Under the pieces are notes generated by a model, which saw only the letters and a list, made by a program, of their open reading frames with translations, ran no database searches and was not told where the DNA came from. The position numbers and the translations under genes were made by a program. Below are positions 43,307-52,120 of a stretch of DNA of 64,000 nt, in pieces. Numbering within the stretch: the stretch's first letter is position 1; the number at the start of each line of letters is the position of its first letter. Source of the stretch: Lentimicrobiaceae bacterium. Lineage in GTDB: Bacteria; Bacteroidota; Bacteroidia; Bacteroidales; JAGNHN01. The stretch spans positions 1-64,000 of the forward strand of contig JAGNHN010000003.1 in the NCBI GenBank assembly GCA_018001695.1. The letters run 5' to 3'.

Positions 43307-46243
43307 TCAGGGCCAGACAATCTTTCCACGCCCTAAGCTTGTAGAAGCGTCCTGAACCTGGTAAAAATATACGCCCCTGGGCAGACGGGGAAGGAACACA
43401 GTTTCCCTGTTCTCCTGCCTGTTCAGCGGATGTCTCAGAACTTCCCGGCCGGTGGCATCCAACAAAGTGAGGGTGACGGGACCTCCGGGTTGCTGAAGCC
43501 AGATGAGATCCAGGCATTGGCGAAGTTTATCGGGCAAGACGCGCAGATGGACGGGAGAAGCGAAGTCCGGAATACCGGCAAAGAATGCTACCGCACTGGT
43601 ATTGGAATAAGCCGATGAATAAGTGATCCCCGGAGCAGGTTCACAGAGCTGTCCATGAATAGCCAGGTAGTAAAGAAGGTTTCCGTAAGGTGGGTTATGA
43701 TCAATATACGTGATGTTGTTAGCGGGAACACTGTCAATCAGAGAGAACACGCCGGAGACATCATCATAGCGGTATATCTGGATATGGGAATAGCTAAACG
43801 GGCCCACATAAGGCAGCCAGCTCAGTGTGACAACCTGTCCCCAGGCCACGGCCTGCAGTCGCATGGTTCCCCGTGAATCCGAGTATTCAGACTGCCTTCC
43901 ACAGGAATCAACAGCCTGTAAACGATAGAGATACTGCATCTGGCTTGCGTTATGGAGGCTATCTGTATAAACACCGGCCATATCAAAAGGAATGGAATCC
44001 AAAGGCGTCCAGATGGTCCCGTTTAACCAGGAAATCCGATAGGCCTGGATATCAACATTGGGCTCCGGTTCCCATATGATTTGAAGATGATTTGAGTTAA
44101 TGTCATTGGATACCAGGCAAATAGAATTGTTGTCCCAGGTTTCAATCCCCCGGATATACACCATCTCAGTGTCCTTGCATCCCACCGTATCCCATCCGGT
44201 TACAGTAAGGTTTACAGGCCACTGGATCTGGGGAAGGGAGATCTGCGCCGTGGAATGGCCACTGCTCCACTGGTAAGTCTGAGCGCCGGTTGCCTCAAGA
44301 ACGACAGGTGAACCAGGACAATAGTACTTTTTCCCCAGGACACTGACCTGTGGGGGAGGATGCACCTGAATGGTTTTCAATAACACACTCGTTCCGCAGT
44401 CCCCCGTCTTCTGTAAACCAACAACGAAAGTTCCCAATGAATCAACCCGCACCATATATGGCCCGGGGCCGCTCCCGCTGATAACCTGTACACTGCTCAG
44501 ATCCCAGATCAGCGTGCCGGTAGCCTGATTGGGGTCATTCAGACTGATCGTAAAAGGTTCGGATATACAGGCATGTGATGGTGCATCGATATAGGGAGGG
44601 CTGTCATTAAACATATTGACGATCACATTTTTACCCTTGTAATTAAAATATGCCTCCAGTTTGTAATACCCCGGTTGCTGCTGGGCATTCGCGCCATAAT
44701 GGATAAAGCTGGTTATGTTGATATCATGCAGTGTGTCAAGGATCTGGAAAGGACTGCCTGCAACAGGGGCATAGGAAATCACATACCGGGAAAAGATATT
44801 TTCAACGTCACTGATGGTGTCCCAGGTAATGTGCACATCTCCGGCAGTGTCGACCCGCATGCAGTATCCATCGAAATGACCGAAACCCGGATAGTCAACA
44901 ATGATGCGGTAGGTGAAGCTGTTTTGACCGGGAATGGGACATACATCATCCCTGACATCAAACCAGAAGTCATGAACAGGGTTGAGGGTACCGCAGATGC
45001 TTGGATCGCCGAAATAATGTTCAGGACCAATGACCCAGGAGAGGACAGCCGTGGAAACAAGCGGGTTGCTGTATGGTGCCGGCGGATCCAGCGTGGCACA
45101 TGGCTTGAACAGGCATCCACTTGTATCGGATATGAAACCGTCGCCAAACGCTTTACCGGATGCATCGATTCGGACAGAGACCAATTGTCCGTTGGGCAGG
45201 TACATCGGACTGGTATCACTGACGATGATATAGGTTTTAACAGTATCGCCTATCTGAAAGGTGCTTGTGAAAAGCTGTGGTGTGACCTGGGTGGCGCCAC
45301 TTAGGGTAAATGTCGGGGGAGGGTTGGAATCACAACTGATGATTACCATCTGGATTTCCCGGAAAACCTCGGCCGCTTTCATGCCGCATTTGTATGCAGT
45401 GACCTTGGTGGTGGTTAGAAATGCGCCCTGGGTGAACGAAGTCAGGCTGATATTGCCGGTGCCAGGGTCCATTACTGCTGCGACGTTGTTTGTGTCATGA
45501 TAACTGTTGGGGAGAGGATTGTTGTAACTGTATCCCGCTGCCCAGCCCACAATGGGGGAAGTAACGCCATTCTCTAAAGGGATGCCCCACTCAAAAGCCA
45601 GCGAATCGCCTTCTTTGTCATGGGCACGGTGATGGAAGTAATAAGGATACCCCGCACAGATCACAGTGGCCGGACCTTCAGCAAAGGCCGGTGAATGATC
45701 AGAACATGGGAATTTGGGTTGATTATCATAGTTATACATAACTGCACGCAAATACCAGGATTTGCTCGACGCACCGAGGATATTGGAGCAGGGATTCCGG
45801 CAACAGCTGTTATAGTAAAAGATCCATCCATTCGCGGGAGGGATCCCATTGAGGGCTATGCCATTGGGATATATGGCGTCGCTGGTATAGGTCCATTCCT
45901 CCACAGCGCCCTGGTTGGAAGGCTGAGGAGGGCTGGCATTCATGCATTGAATGCGGGAGAAACTGGTATCACTGTTGCAAACGGGAGAGATATCCCTCCG
46001 GCCCAGAACAGCATCAGGGTATAGCCGCAGATAGATATTTCCCGCCGGGGAATTGGACCCCAAAGTAATACCCCCGACGGGGTAGAGGACACCCCCACAT
46101 TCCCGGTAAAGCCTGACAACAAAGCGATGATTGCCGTTGGGCAGGCATTCCCAGCTGATCTCCCCACCCATATAATGTGAAGCATATAGCTCAGAACCGG
46201 CCAGACTGGCCAGTAACAAAAGCAAAAGTAGTTTTCGCAGCAT
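43307..46243 (-). CDS. Large secreted cell-surface protein with T9SS-type C-terminus
   Basis: This 978-residue protein has a signal peptide (about residues 1-21) and then ASHYMGGEISWECLPNGNHR, the opening found in many Bacteroidota gliding- or adhesion-associated surface proteins. A Cys-rich N-terminal third follows. The middle contains fibronectin-III/PKD-like stretches, for example YLYRLQAVDSCGRQSEYSD. The last 80 residues (VTLTLLDATGREVLRHPL then LPRGVYFYQVQ) fit a type A T9SS sorting domain. It should be exported and fixed to the cell surface or released. Binding target unknown. Transcribed alone on the minus strand. Confidence 0.8.
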   Translation of the reverse strand: MLRKLLLLLLLASLAGSELYASHYMGGEISWECLPNGNHRFVVRLYRECGGVLYPVGGITLGSNSPAGNIYLRLYPDAVLGRRDISPVCNSDTSFSRIQCMNASPPQPSNQGAVEEWTYTSDAIYPNGIALNGIPPANGWIFYYNSCCRNPCSNILGASSKSWYLRAVMYNYDNQPKFPCSDHSPAFAEGPATVICAGYPYYFHHRAHDKEGDSLAFEWGIPLENGVTSPIVGWAAGYSYNNPLPNSYHDTNNVAAVMDPGTGNISLTSFTQGAFLTTTKVTAYKCGMKAAEVFREIQMVIISCDSNPPPTFTLSGATQVTPQLFTSTFQIGDTVKTYIIVSDTSPMYLPNGQLVSVRIDASGKAFGDGFISDTSGCLFKPCATLDPPAPYSNPLVSTAVLSWVIGPEHYFGDPSICGTLNPVHDFWFDVRDDVCPIPGQNSFTYRIIVDYPGFGHFDGYCMRVDTAGDVHITWDTISDVENIFSRYVISYAPVAGSPFQILDTLHDINITSFIHYGANAQQQPGYYKLEAYFNYKGKNVIVNMFNDSPPYIDAPSHACISEPFTISLNDPNQATGTLIWDLSSVQVISGSGPGPYMVRVDSLGTFVVGLQKTGDCGTSVLLKTIQVHPPPQVSVLGKKYYCPGSPVVLEATGAQTYQWSSGHSTAQISLPQIQWPVNLTVTGWDTVGCKDTEMVYIRGIETWDNNSICLVSNDINSNHLQIIWEPEPNVDIQAYRISWLNGTIWTPLDSIPFDMAGVYTDSLHNASQMQYLYRLQAVDSCGRQSEYSDSRGTMRLQAVAWGQVVTLSWLPYVGPFSYSHIQIYRYDDVSGVFSLIDSVPANNITYIDHNPPYGNLLYYLAIHGQLCEPAPGITYSSAYSNTSAVAFFAGIPDFASPVHLRVLPDKLRQCLDLIWLQQPGGPVTLTLLDATGREVLRHPLNRQENRETVFLPRLPRGVYFYQVQDASTSLGRGKIVWP

Positions 46244-46561
46244 ATATCAGTCTTTTAGTGCGTTCGGCGCATTCCTACGGTCAGAAACACCTTCAATCCT
46301 TGTTATTATTATGAGCCAGACAGCATCATTGATTATTGAATAACAACTTGATAATGAAATTAATATCGATTTATTGTTTCATTCTTATCGCTGCCGGTCA
46401 GGTTCAGATCCGGTTTCAAGTAAGACACATTATCAAGGCATAGGGTTGTTCAATCTTCTGTAAGATATGAAATGTTTCACGATATTCTTCTATGTTTATT
46501 GCCATGCCTCTGTAGGATCTTACTAAAATGGATACTTTGGCCATTTTCGCCCTTGGTTTCA
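46244..46561. other. Intergenic region between the secreted-protein gene and the sigma-factor gene
   Basis: This is 318 bases of divergent upstream DNA with raised A+T and no gene that I can support. A minus-strand frame (46416-46763) runs mostly antisense to the sigma gene and is rejected. Apart from the -7 box for the sigma gene at its right edge, only a 4-bp hairpin (around 46259-46272) was seen. Confidence 0.45.
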
Positions 46562-46569
46562 TACCTTTG
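46562..46569 (+). promoter_or_regulatory. Bacteroidota -7 box (TACCTTTG) for the sigma/FecR locus
   Basis: TACCTTTG matches the consensus, with TTTGG at 46536-46540 near the -33 position (spacing 22). The predicted transcript starts about 10 bases before the TTG start codon at 46587. This supports constitutive transcription by the primary sigma factor. Confidence 0.6.
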
Positions 46570-46586
46570 ACCATCAAACCAAGGCA

Positions 46587-47222
46587 TTGGACGAATCGAC
46601 AGCTCAATTGTGTGAAAGGATCCGTCAGGGTGACAAAAAGGCTTTTGAAGAGGTCTTCAGGACCTTCTATCCCCATTTGTGTGCCTATGCCACCGGCATT
46701 CTCGAAAATCCTGACCTGGCCGAGGAGGTTGTACAGGATGTCTTCTACCGCATCTGGCTTCAAAGAGAAAACCTGGATGTGCAGTTCTCACTGAAGGCAT
46801 ACTTGTTTAAATCCGTGCGCAATGGATGCATGAACCACCTGAAGCATCAGTCGGTTAAACAAACATATGAACATCATGCCCGCCTGGAACAGATGACAGG
46901 GCCGGATGTCGCCCCGGAATATGAATTTCTGGAACTTCAGGATTGTCTGAACAAAGCGGTCGAAAACCTGCCTCCCGAGCGGAAAAAGGTGTTTCAGCTG
47001 GTGAAAATGGAAGGCAGAAGATATAAGGAAGCTGCTGAAATACTGGGGGTATCGGTGAAAACAATTGAAAACCAAATGGGAAAAGCCATGATCGCCATAC
47101 GTGATGCCCTGTCAGCCTACCTTCCTGCCTGGTTATTACTATTGGCCGCTTTGTCATTATTTTTTTCATTGGGAATAGGTGAACAGGCTGTTTTGATTGT
47201 CTCATTAATAGTATGCTCATGA
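46587..47222 (+). CDS. FecI-like ECF sigma factor with hydrophobic C-terminal tail
   Basis: This 211-residue protein has region 2 (about residues 20-90, PDLAEEVVQDVFYRIW, then LFKSVRNGCMNHLKH) and region 4 (about 120-172, LPPERKKVFQLVKMEGRRYKE and GVSVKTIENQMGKAM). After region 4, residues 179-211 are strongly hydrophobic (LPAWLLLLAALSLFFSLG, then a second stretch), predicting membrane attachment. No ATG is available in frame before the upstream stop at about 46526, so TTG at 46587 is the start. It overlaps the FecR gene by 10 bases. It probably turns on this locus or other targets when its partner receives an envelope signal. Confidence 0.9.
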   Translation: MDESTAQLCERIRQGDKKAFEEVFRTFYPHLCAYATGILENPDLAEEVVQDVFYRIWLQRENLDVQFSLKAYLFKSVRNGCMNHLKHQSVKQTYEHHARLEQMTGPDVAPEYEFLELQDCLNKAVENLPPERKKVFQLVKMEGRRYKEAAEILGVSVKTIENQMGKAMIAIRDALSAYLPAWLLLLAALSLFFSLGIGEQAVLIVSLIVCS

Positions 47223-48241
47223 ACCCTGAAAATATCAATGCTGACCTGATCATCGCTTATCTGCAGGGAGAGCTGGATGATGCCATGGTGGAGGAGGTGG
47301 ATAACTGGGTCATGGCTTCGGAGGAGAACAGGAAGTATTTCGAATCCTTGCAGTATGCCTGGGAACAGAGCGAGATGGTCATGCCCTCACCGGCCCCGGT
47401 GGATACAGATATGGCATGGAACAATCTGGTAGCCCACATAGAAAAGGCCGAAGCCAAAGCCGACGCCCCTGTTAGGCAGATGGAGGTGCAGAAGCCTTCC
47501 ATTTTCAGGATATTAAAATATGCAGCAGCCTTGATCCCGCTGCTTGTAGCAGGCTATTTCCTTCTCCGGAACGACCAGCCTGAGGCAGGACAGACCCTGG
47601 CGTCTGCCGGCCAGGTGCTTCATGACACCCTCACCGATGGTACGCTCATACGCCTGAACAAACAGTCAACACTTGCATGGAAAGGGGATTACAACAAAAC
47701 GGCACGGAGGGTGGCGCTATCAGGAGAAGCCTATTTTGAAGTAAAACGTGATACAAGCCGTGAATTCTGGGTTGATACCCGGCATCTGCAGCTCAGGGTG
47801 GTTGGGACATCCTTCTATGTCAATGCCAATCCGGGAGATGAAACCACTGAGGTTTCTGTAACCTCAGGTAAGGTAAAGCTGTATGCCCTGCAAAGCTCGG
47901 TTGCCATTGATTCATTGCTCCTTGAAGCCGGGCAGAGAGGCCGCCTGAATCACAGCACAAAAAAACTGGAGCTGTTACCCGAACCGGATGCCAATCAATG
48001 GTTCTGGTCGACGCGAACCCTGGTCTTTGACAAGACACCCCTAGCAGAGGTGTTTGCGAAACTTGAGGAGGTATATCATGTTGAAATACAATGGACAAAC
48101 GATAGTCTGGCAAGCCTGCGCCTGACAACACGTTTTACAGAAATGCCTGTCGGGCAGGTGATGGAAATCATTGCTACTTCTTTCTCACTGACCATTCAAA
48201 ACAAGGATAGTTCCTATCAGGTGGATGCGGTACAACATTAA
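47213..48241 (+). CDS. FecR-family anti-sigma/sigma regulator
   Basis: This 342-residue protein has an N-terminal cytosolic domain (residues 1-98) that should bind the sigma factor. One membrane helix follows (about 101-118), then a periplasmic FecR domain (about 140-240, LTDGTLIRLNKQSTLAW and VALSGEAYFEVKRD). A C-terminal DUF4974 domain (about 260-335, RTLVFDKTPLAEVFAKLEEVYHV) is related to the STN fold. FecR passes an outer-membrane signal to the sigma factor. It overlaps the sigma gene by 10 bases and the STN-protein gene by 17, so all three are coupled. ATG 47219 is an alternative start. Confidence 0.93.
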   Translation: MLMNPENINADLIIAYLQGELDDAMVEEVDNWVMASEENRKYFESLQYAWEQSEMVMPSPAPVDTDMAWNNLVAHIEKAEAKADAPVRQMEVQKPSIFRILKYAAALIPLLVAGYFLLRNDQPEAGQTLASAGQVLHDTLTDGTLIRLNKQSTLAWKGDYNKTARRVALSGEAYFEVKRDTSREFWVDTRHLQLRVVGTSFYVNANPGDETTEVSVTSGKVKLYALQSSVAIDSLLLEAGQRGRLNHSTKKLELLPEPDANQWFWSTRTLVFDKTPLAEVFAKLEEVYHVEIQWTNDSLASLRLTTRFTEMPVGQVMEIIATSFSLTIQNKDSSYQVDAVQH

Positions 48242-49946
48242 ACTTCGGATCTGGATCATTTTCTCGCTCGTCATGACGGCAAGTCAGGGCATGGGACAAT
48301 CCAACCTACTGGATCTGAAGGTGCATCTTTCCCTCTATCATCTTACTTACTCCGAAATGCTTACCAGCATTGAAAATCGTTATGGGGTGTTGTTTTCGTA
48401 CAATGCGGATATTCTGCCCGTAGGACATGCCGATCTGGTGGTGCAGGGGGTCACCCTGGAGAAGGCGCTGACCGTGGCCTTTGGGCCAGGCTATTATTTC
48501 AAAGGAACCGGAACGCACATCATCATCTTAAAAAGGCGGCCTGCTGTTCCGCCCGAAAGCCCAAAGACCATCGCATTTACAGGAGCAGTCCGGGATGCGC
48601 GCAGCAAGGGCAGTGTTGCCCTGGCCACCGTTTATGATATGAGCAGTTTGCAATCCTGTCTGACGGATCAAGCGGGAGGCTTCAGGCTGGAAACCAAACC
48701 AAAAACCACGCAGATAGCATTGCGCATCAGCAAGCAGGGATATGAGGAAAAAGTATTGCTATTATATGCCGACCGGGATAGCCTGCTCAGCATCGAACTT
48801 ATCCCCGGAGAAGATGAACTACAGCTTCTGCCATTGCGCACTGCGGCTGAAATCCTGGCCACAAATCAACTTAACCCTGTGCTCATGCAGGGGCTAATCA
48901 GCCGACAGATTCAATTGAATAGCCTGAATGTCCAGGTTTTCGATAAGCGACCGGCGCAAATCTCGGTCTGGCCAAATATCGGCACCAACCTCCGCCTGGG
49001 AGGCGCCATCGTCAACCGTTTCTCGGTGAACCTGGTTGTCGGGTATGCTGCCGGAATGACAGGGTTTGAAATAGGTGGGCTCATAAATATGAACCGTTTG
49101 ATGGTCTCAGGAGTCCAGGTTGCGGGTCTGGCCAATCTGACCGGTAACACTGTAACAGGATTTCAGGCGGCCGGGGTAGTCAACCGAACGGGTGGAAAAA
49201 CAAGGGGTTGCCAGTTTGCCGGGATGTATAACCTGGCCAATGACAGCGTGAAAGGCATGCAACTGGCCGGCCTTGCCAATAGAGCCAATAAACGTATACA
49301 TGGACTTCAATTGGCAGGTATATATAATTATACGCAGGAGCCCAGTCCTGTTTTTCAGATATCAGGCGTGTTTAACAAGGCGCCTTCCGCCCGTTTTCAG
49401 TTTGGCGTGATCAATGTCGCGGACAGCGCGGATGGATTGCCATTCGGGCTGGTAAATGTGATCAGGGGCGGTTATTATCCGGCTGGTCTGAGCATGGATG
49501 AACTGGGCTTTGCTACGGTTTATGCCGGGAGTGGCAGCCGGCGTCTATACAGTATCGGAGGATTGACATTCCGCTTTACCGGACCGGATAAAGCCTACGG
49601 ATTTTCGATCGGTTTTGGGACCCGCCTGATACACAATAAGCATTGGGATTTCCACCTGGAGTTAACTTCCAGCCTGATCAGTGCGTATGGTGGGTTTGAT
49701 CAGCGAACCATGTCCCGTCTCATGCTCACACCTCAGATTTGTGTAAAGACATTTCCTGGGTGGTGCTTGATACTAGGACCTGTGGCTCAAACCTTTATCT
49801 CCGACGCACTGCATCCGGATGTGGATGCTTTCCTGGACAACATCTTGCCCTCCCATGCTTTGCATTATGCACCTTCTCAGACACGCTTTGATGCATGGGC
49901 CGGAATCATGGCCGGGTGGCGGTATAACTTCCCGAACCGGCCTTAG
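48225..49946 (+). CDS. STN / carboxypeptidase-regulatory / LA_2272-like outer-membrane protein
   Basis: This 573-residue protein has a signal peptide (about residues 1-25, ending QGMGQ) and an STN domain (about 30-105, LTYSEMLTSIENRYGVLFSY). A carboxypeptidase-D-like regulatory domain follows (about 115-200, FTGAVRDARSKGSVALATV). A C-terminal beta-rich part (about 225-573) contains about seven 20-residue repeats of the type G-x-Q-x-A-G-L-x-N, resembling LA_2272 surface repeats. It has no TonB plug. The STN domain would contact FecR in the periplasm, so this protein seems to take the place of the usual FecA/SusC receptor. It overlaps the FecR gene by 17 bases. Confidence 0.82.
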   Translation: MRYNIKLRIWIIFSLVMTASQGMGQSNLLDLKVHLSLYHLTYSEMLTSIENRYGVLFSYNADILPVGHADLVVQGVTLEKALTVAFGPGYYFKGTGTHIIILKRRPAVPPESPKTIAFTGAVRDARSKGSVALATVYDMSSLQSCLTDQAGGFRLETKPKTTQIALRISKQGYEEKVLLLYADRDSLLSIELIPGEDELQLLPLRTAAEILATNQLNPVLMQGLISRQIQLNSLNVQVFDKRPAQISVWPNIGTNLRLGGAIVNRFSVNLVVGYAAGMTGFEIGGLINMNRLMVSGVQVAGLANLTGNTVTGFQAAGVVNRTGGKTRGCQFAGMYNLANDSVKGMQLAGLANRANKRIHGLQLAGIYNYTQEPSPVFQISGVFNKAPSARFQFGVINVADSADGLPFGLVNVIRGGYYPAGLSMDELGFATVYAGSGSRRLYSIGGLTFRFTGPDKAYGFSIGFGTRLIHNKHWDFHLELTSSLISAYGGFDQRTMSRLMLTPQICVKTFPGWCLILGPVAQTFISDALHPDVDAFLDNILPSHALHYAPSQTRFDAWAGIMAGWRYNFPNRP

Positions 49947-50076
49947 CACTTGCATCCCTTATTCCTTATTACATTAATATCCAGCTTGGTACACACTACA
50001 GTATGCTCCTGTTGTATTTCCTGGCGTAGAAAAATCTCAAAACAGAATAGGGGAATATCATCTCCCAACTGCCTTA

Positions 50077-50091
50077 AGGGTATCAAACCCT
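50077..50091. promoter_or_regulatory. Inverted repeat before the START-domain operon
   Basis: AGGGT and ACCCT form a 5-bp inverted repeat around ATCAA, with further T/A complementarity outside one mismatch. It lies directly upstream of the ribosome-binding site at 50094. It could be an operator or a leader hairpin; it is short and may be chance. Confidence 0.3.
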
Positions 50092-50093
50092 AA

Positions 50094-50099
50094 AAAGGA
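50094..50099 (+). promoter_or_regulatory. Ribosome-binding site (AAAGGA) of the START-domain gene
   Basis: AAAGGA lies 8 bases before the ATG at 50108 and decides for that start. Good Shine-Dalgarno sequences are rare in the rest of the window. Confidence 0.6.
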
Positions 50100-50107
50100 C
50101 AGATGTT

Positions 50108-50737
50108 ATGGACCCGAGAATGCTTTGGAATGCGAATAGGTTGATGGCCTTCGCACTTGCCTTCCTGCTTCAGCCTGTTGTGAGCGTTGCCGCGTGGAAG
50201 GAAGTCGGCAACCAGGATGGAATACATATTTATGAGCGATGGATTGAACTGCCGGACTATGGGCGGATCAGAGAGCGCAAAGGAGAGATGTTATTGAAAA
50301 GCACCCCGGCGCTTGCTTTGATGACGTTGCGTGACCCGGCCCGCAACAGGTCCTGGATGGATCAGGTGCAACAGTGTTATGTGTTGGGAAAACCGCAGCA
50401 GGACAGTTGGTACGCCTATACTTCCTTCTGTCTGCCCTGGCCCTTTGAAAACCGTGAAATGGTCACATTGTCCCGTTTGAAGTATGTGGATGATCGAACT
50501 GCCATCATCGAAATCAACAGTGCCCGCTATCCCGGCCTCCCATCAACCGGCTTCAAAAGGGTTGAAGGATATAATGCTGTCTGGAGAATAGAGGACAAGG
50601 GTAACAACCAGGTTCTGTTGTCACTGACCACCAGGTCCTACCTCCCTCCGGAATTTCCCCGGATTGTCCATGATCCCGTGATTCGTAATGTCCTCTTGCG
50701 TAATCTTCTGAGGTTGAAGCTCATCTTAAGCATTTAG
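50108..50737 (+). CDS. Secreted START/SRPBCC-domain protein
   Basis: This 209-residue protein has a signal peptide or anchor (about residues 10-29, ending VSVAA) and a START-like domain covering the rest. Recognisable parts are WKEVGNQDGIHIYERW at its start, the loop PENREMV-like phrase (here PWPFENREMVTLSRLKY, about 117-133), and a C-terminal helix VIRNVLLRNLLRLKLI. START domains hold a single lipid or sterol-like molecule in a hydrophobic cavity. With a signal peptide it would act in the periplasm. Its TAG stop lies inside the next gene's ribosome-binding site, so translation is coupled to the DUF2062-SDR gene. Confidence 0.8.
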   Translation: MDPRMLWNANRLMAFALAFLLQPVVSVAAWKEVGNQDGIHIYERWIELPDYGRIRERKGEMLLKSTPALALMTLRDPARNRSWMDQVQQCYVLGKPQQDSWYAYTSFCLPWPFENREMVTLSRLKYVDDRTAIIEINSARYPGLPSTGFKRVEGYNAVWRIEDKGNNQVLLSLTTRSYLPPEFPRIVHDPVIRNVLLRNLLRLKLILSI

Positions 50738-50743
50738 GAGGGG
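50736..50743 (+). promoter_or_regulatory. Strong ribosome-binding site (AGGAGGGG)
   Basis: AGGAGGGG lies 8 bases before ATG 50752 and overlaps the stop codon of the START-domain gene. It decides for ATG 50752 over GTG 50743, which is inside the site. Confidence 0.75.
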
Positions 50744-50751
50744 TGGTAAAC

Positions 50752-52059
50752 ATGAGAAAGCTAAGAGAAACCCTGCGCAAGAAGCTCGAACTGCTACAGG
50801 GAAACCCCAGGCGCATCGCGCGCAGCTTTGCCCTGGGTACTTTTATGGGTGTCACCCCCTTCATCGGTATGCAAATTTTGATCAGCGTGCTCTTGTCCTG
50901 GCTGCTGAACCTGAGCAAAGCCGCCGCCATTACCGGTGTTGTTAATACCAACTGGACCAAGGGCGTATTTCTGTATCCACTGAACTATAAACTGGGCGCC
51001 TTCCTGCTGGGCATGGATCCCTTGTTGCCCACTCCGGGTGGAATGAAGGATTTGGCCTTCCGGAACCTGGCAGAAGGAGGGTTGGACATTTTTACTGCAT
51101 TGTTGTTGGGAGGAATCCTCACCGGTTCATTGTTGGCGCTATTTTATTATCATCTGGTTATGAGATTACTGAGAAACGAGAAGCTACCTGAATGTACGGG
51201 AAAAACCCATGACCAATCTGATATTCAGCCCTATGCTCTGATTACAGGAGCCAGTCAGGGATTGGGTAAGGCCATGGCCCTTGAACTGGCCAAAAGAAAC
51301 CATCCCTTATTGCTGGTTTCCCTGAAAGATGAAGGGTTGCCGGCATTGTGCGAGCAACTCAGGACCGACCATGGCATTGATGCACAATATCTTGAAACAG
51401 ACCTTTCAGCCCGGGAGTCAGTGTACGAAGTGGCTGAATGGGTTTCGAAAAAATATCCCCTGTTTGCATTGATTAACAATGCAGGACTGGGAGGCACCCA
51501 GGCTTTTGACGCAGCCAGTCCGGAGTATGTGGATACCATCATCCAGGTCAATGTTCGCGCCACCTCTCTGCTGACACGTCTGCTGTTGCCAGAGTTAAAG
51601 AAGCAGAAGAAAGCGTATATCATGAATGTGGCCAGCATGGCCTCATTCAGTCCATTTGCCTATAAAACGGTATACCCCGCTTCCAAGGCGTTCGTTTATT
51701 CCTTTTCCAGAGGATTACATGAAGAGCTCAGGGGTAGTGGCGTTCATGTTTGTGTCATTCACCCGGGCCCCATGAAGACGAATGCGGATGTGTCATGGCG
51801 TATTGAAAAACAAGGTGTCTTTGGCAAAATGGGGTTGCTGTCTCCTGAAAAGACGGCCCACATTGCCATCAGGCAGATGCTGAAACATGATTCACTGGTT
51901 TTACCGGGCGTTTTTAATAAGATCAACTGGCTGTTTATGATGCTTATTCCCAATGCCTGGAAATTGCCCATCCTTTCACGGGTTGTTAAGAATGAGATAG
52001 TTCAACGTATTGGAAATCAGGTAACCCTAAATAGTTCTCCTGCTATTTATGGCCATTGA
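50752..52059 (+). CDS. DUF2062-SDR fusion: membrane domain plus short-chain dehydrogenase
   Basis: This 435-residue protein. Residues 1-150 form a DUF2062 membrane domain, with NPRRIARSFALGTFMGVTPF (about 18-37) and about three hydrophobic segments. Residues about 160-430 form a classical short-chain dehydrogenase: nucleotide loop ITGASQGLGKAM, LINNAGLGG (the NNAG motif), catalytic serine region NVASMASF, and Y-x3-K as YPASK (Tyr near 308). A perfect AGGAGG site supports ATG 50752. The enzyme part would sit at the cytoplasmic face of the membrane and reduce or oxidise a lipophilic alcohol or ketone. The substrate is unknown; flanking genes suggest a lipid. Confidence 0.85.
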   Translation: MRKLRETLRKKLELLQGNPRRIARSFALGTFMGVTPFIGMQILISVLLSWLLNLSKAAAITGVVNTNWTKGVFLYPLNYKLGAFLLGMDPLLPTPGGMKDLAFRNLAEGGLDIFTALLLGGILTGSLLALFYYHLVMRLLRNEKLPECTGKTHDQSDIQPYALITGASQGLGKAMALELAKRNHPLLLVSLKDEGLPALCEQLRTDHGIDAQYLETDLSARESVYEVAEWVSKKYPLFALINNAGLGGTQAFDAASPEYVDTIIQVNVRATSLLTRLLLPELKKQKKAYIMNVASMASFSPFAYKTVYPASKAFVYSFSRGLHEELRGSGVHVCVIHPGPMKTNADVSWRIEKQGVFGKMGLLSPEKTAHIAIRQMLKHDSLVLPGVFNKINWLFMMLIPNAWKLPILSRVVKNEIVQRIGNQVTLNSSPAIYGH

Positions 52060-52105
52060 AATTAACTGAGCTTTCAATGATAAGGGAAAACACGCATTTA
52101 AAAGG

Positions 52106-52112
52106 AAAGGAG
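52106..52112 (+). promoter_or_regulatory. Ribosome-binding site (AAAGGAG)
   Basis: AAAGGAG lies 8 bases before ATG 52121, a textbook spacing. It is the third good Shine-Dalgarno sequence in this operon. Confidence 0.7.
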
Positions 52113-52120
52113 AATAAGTA

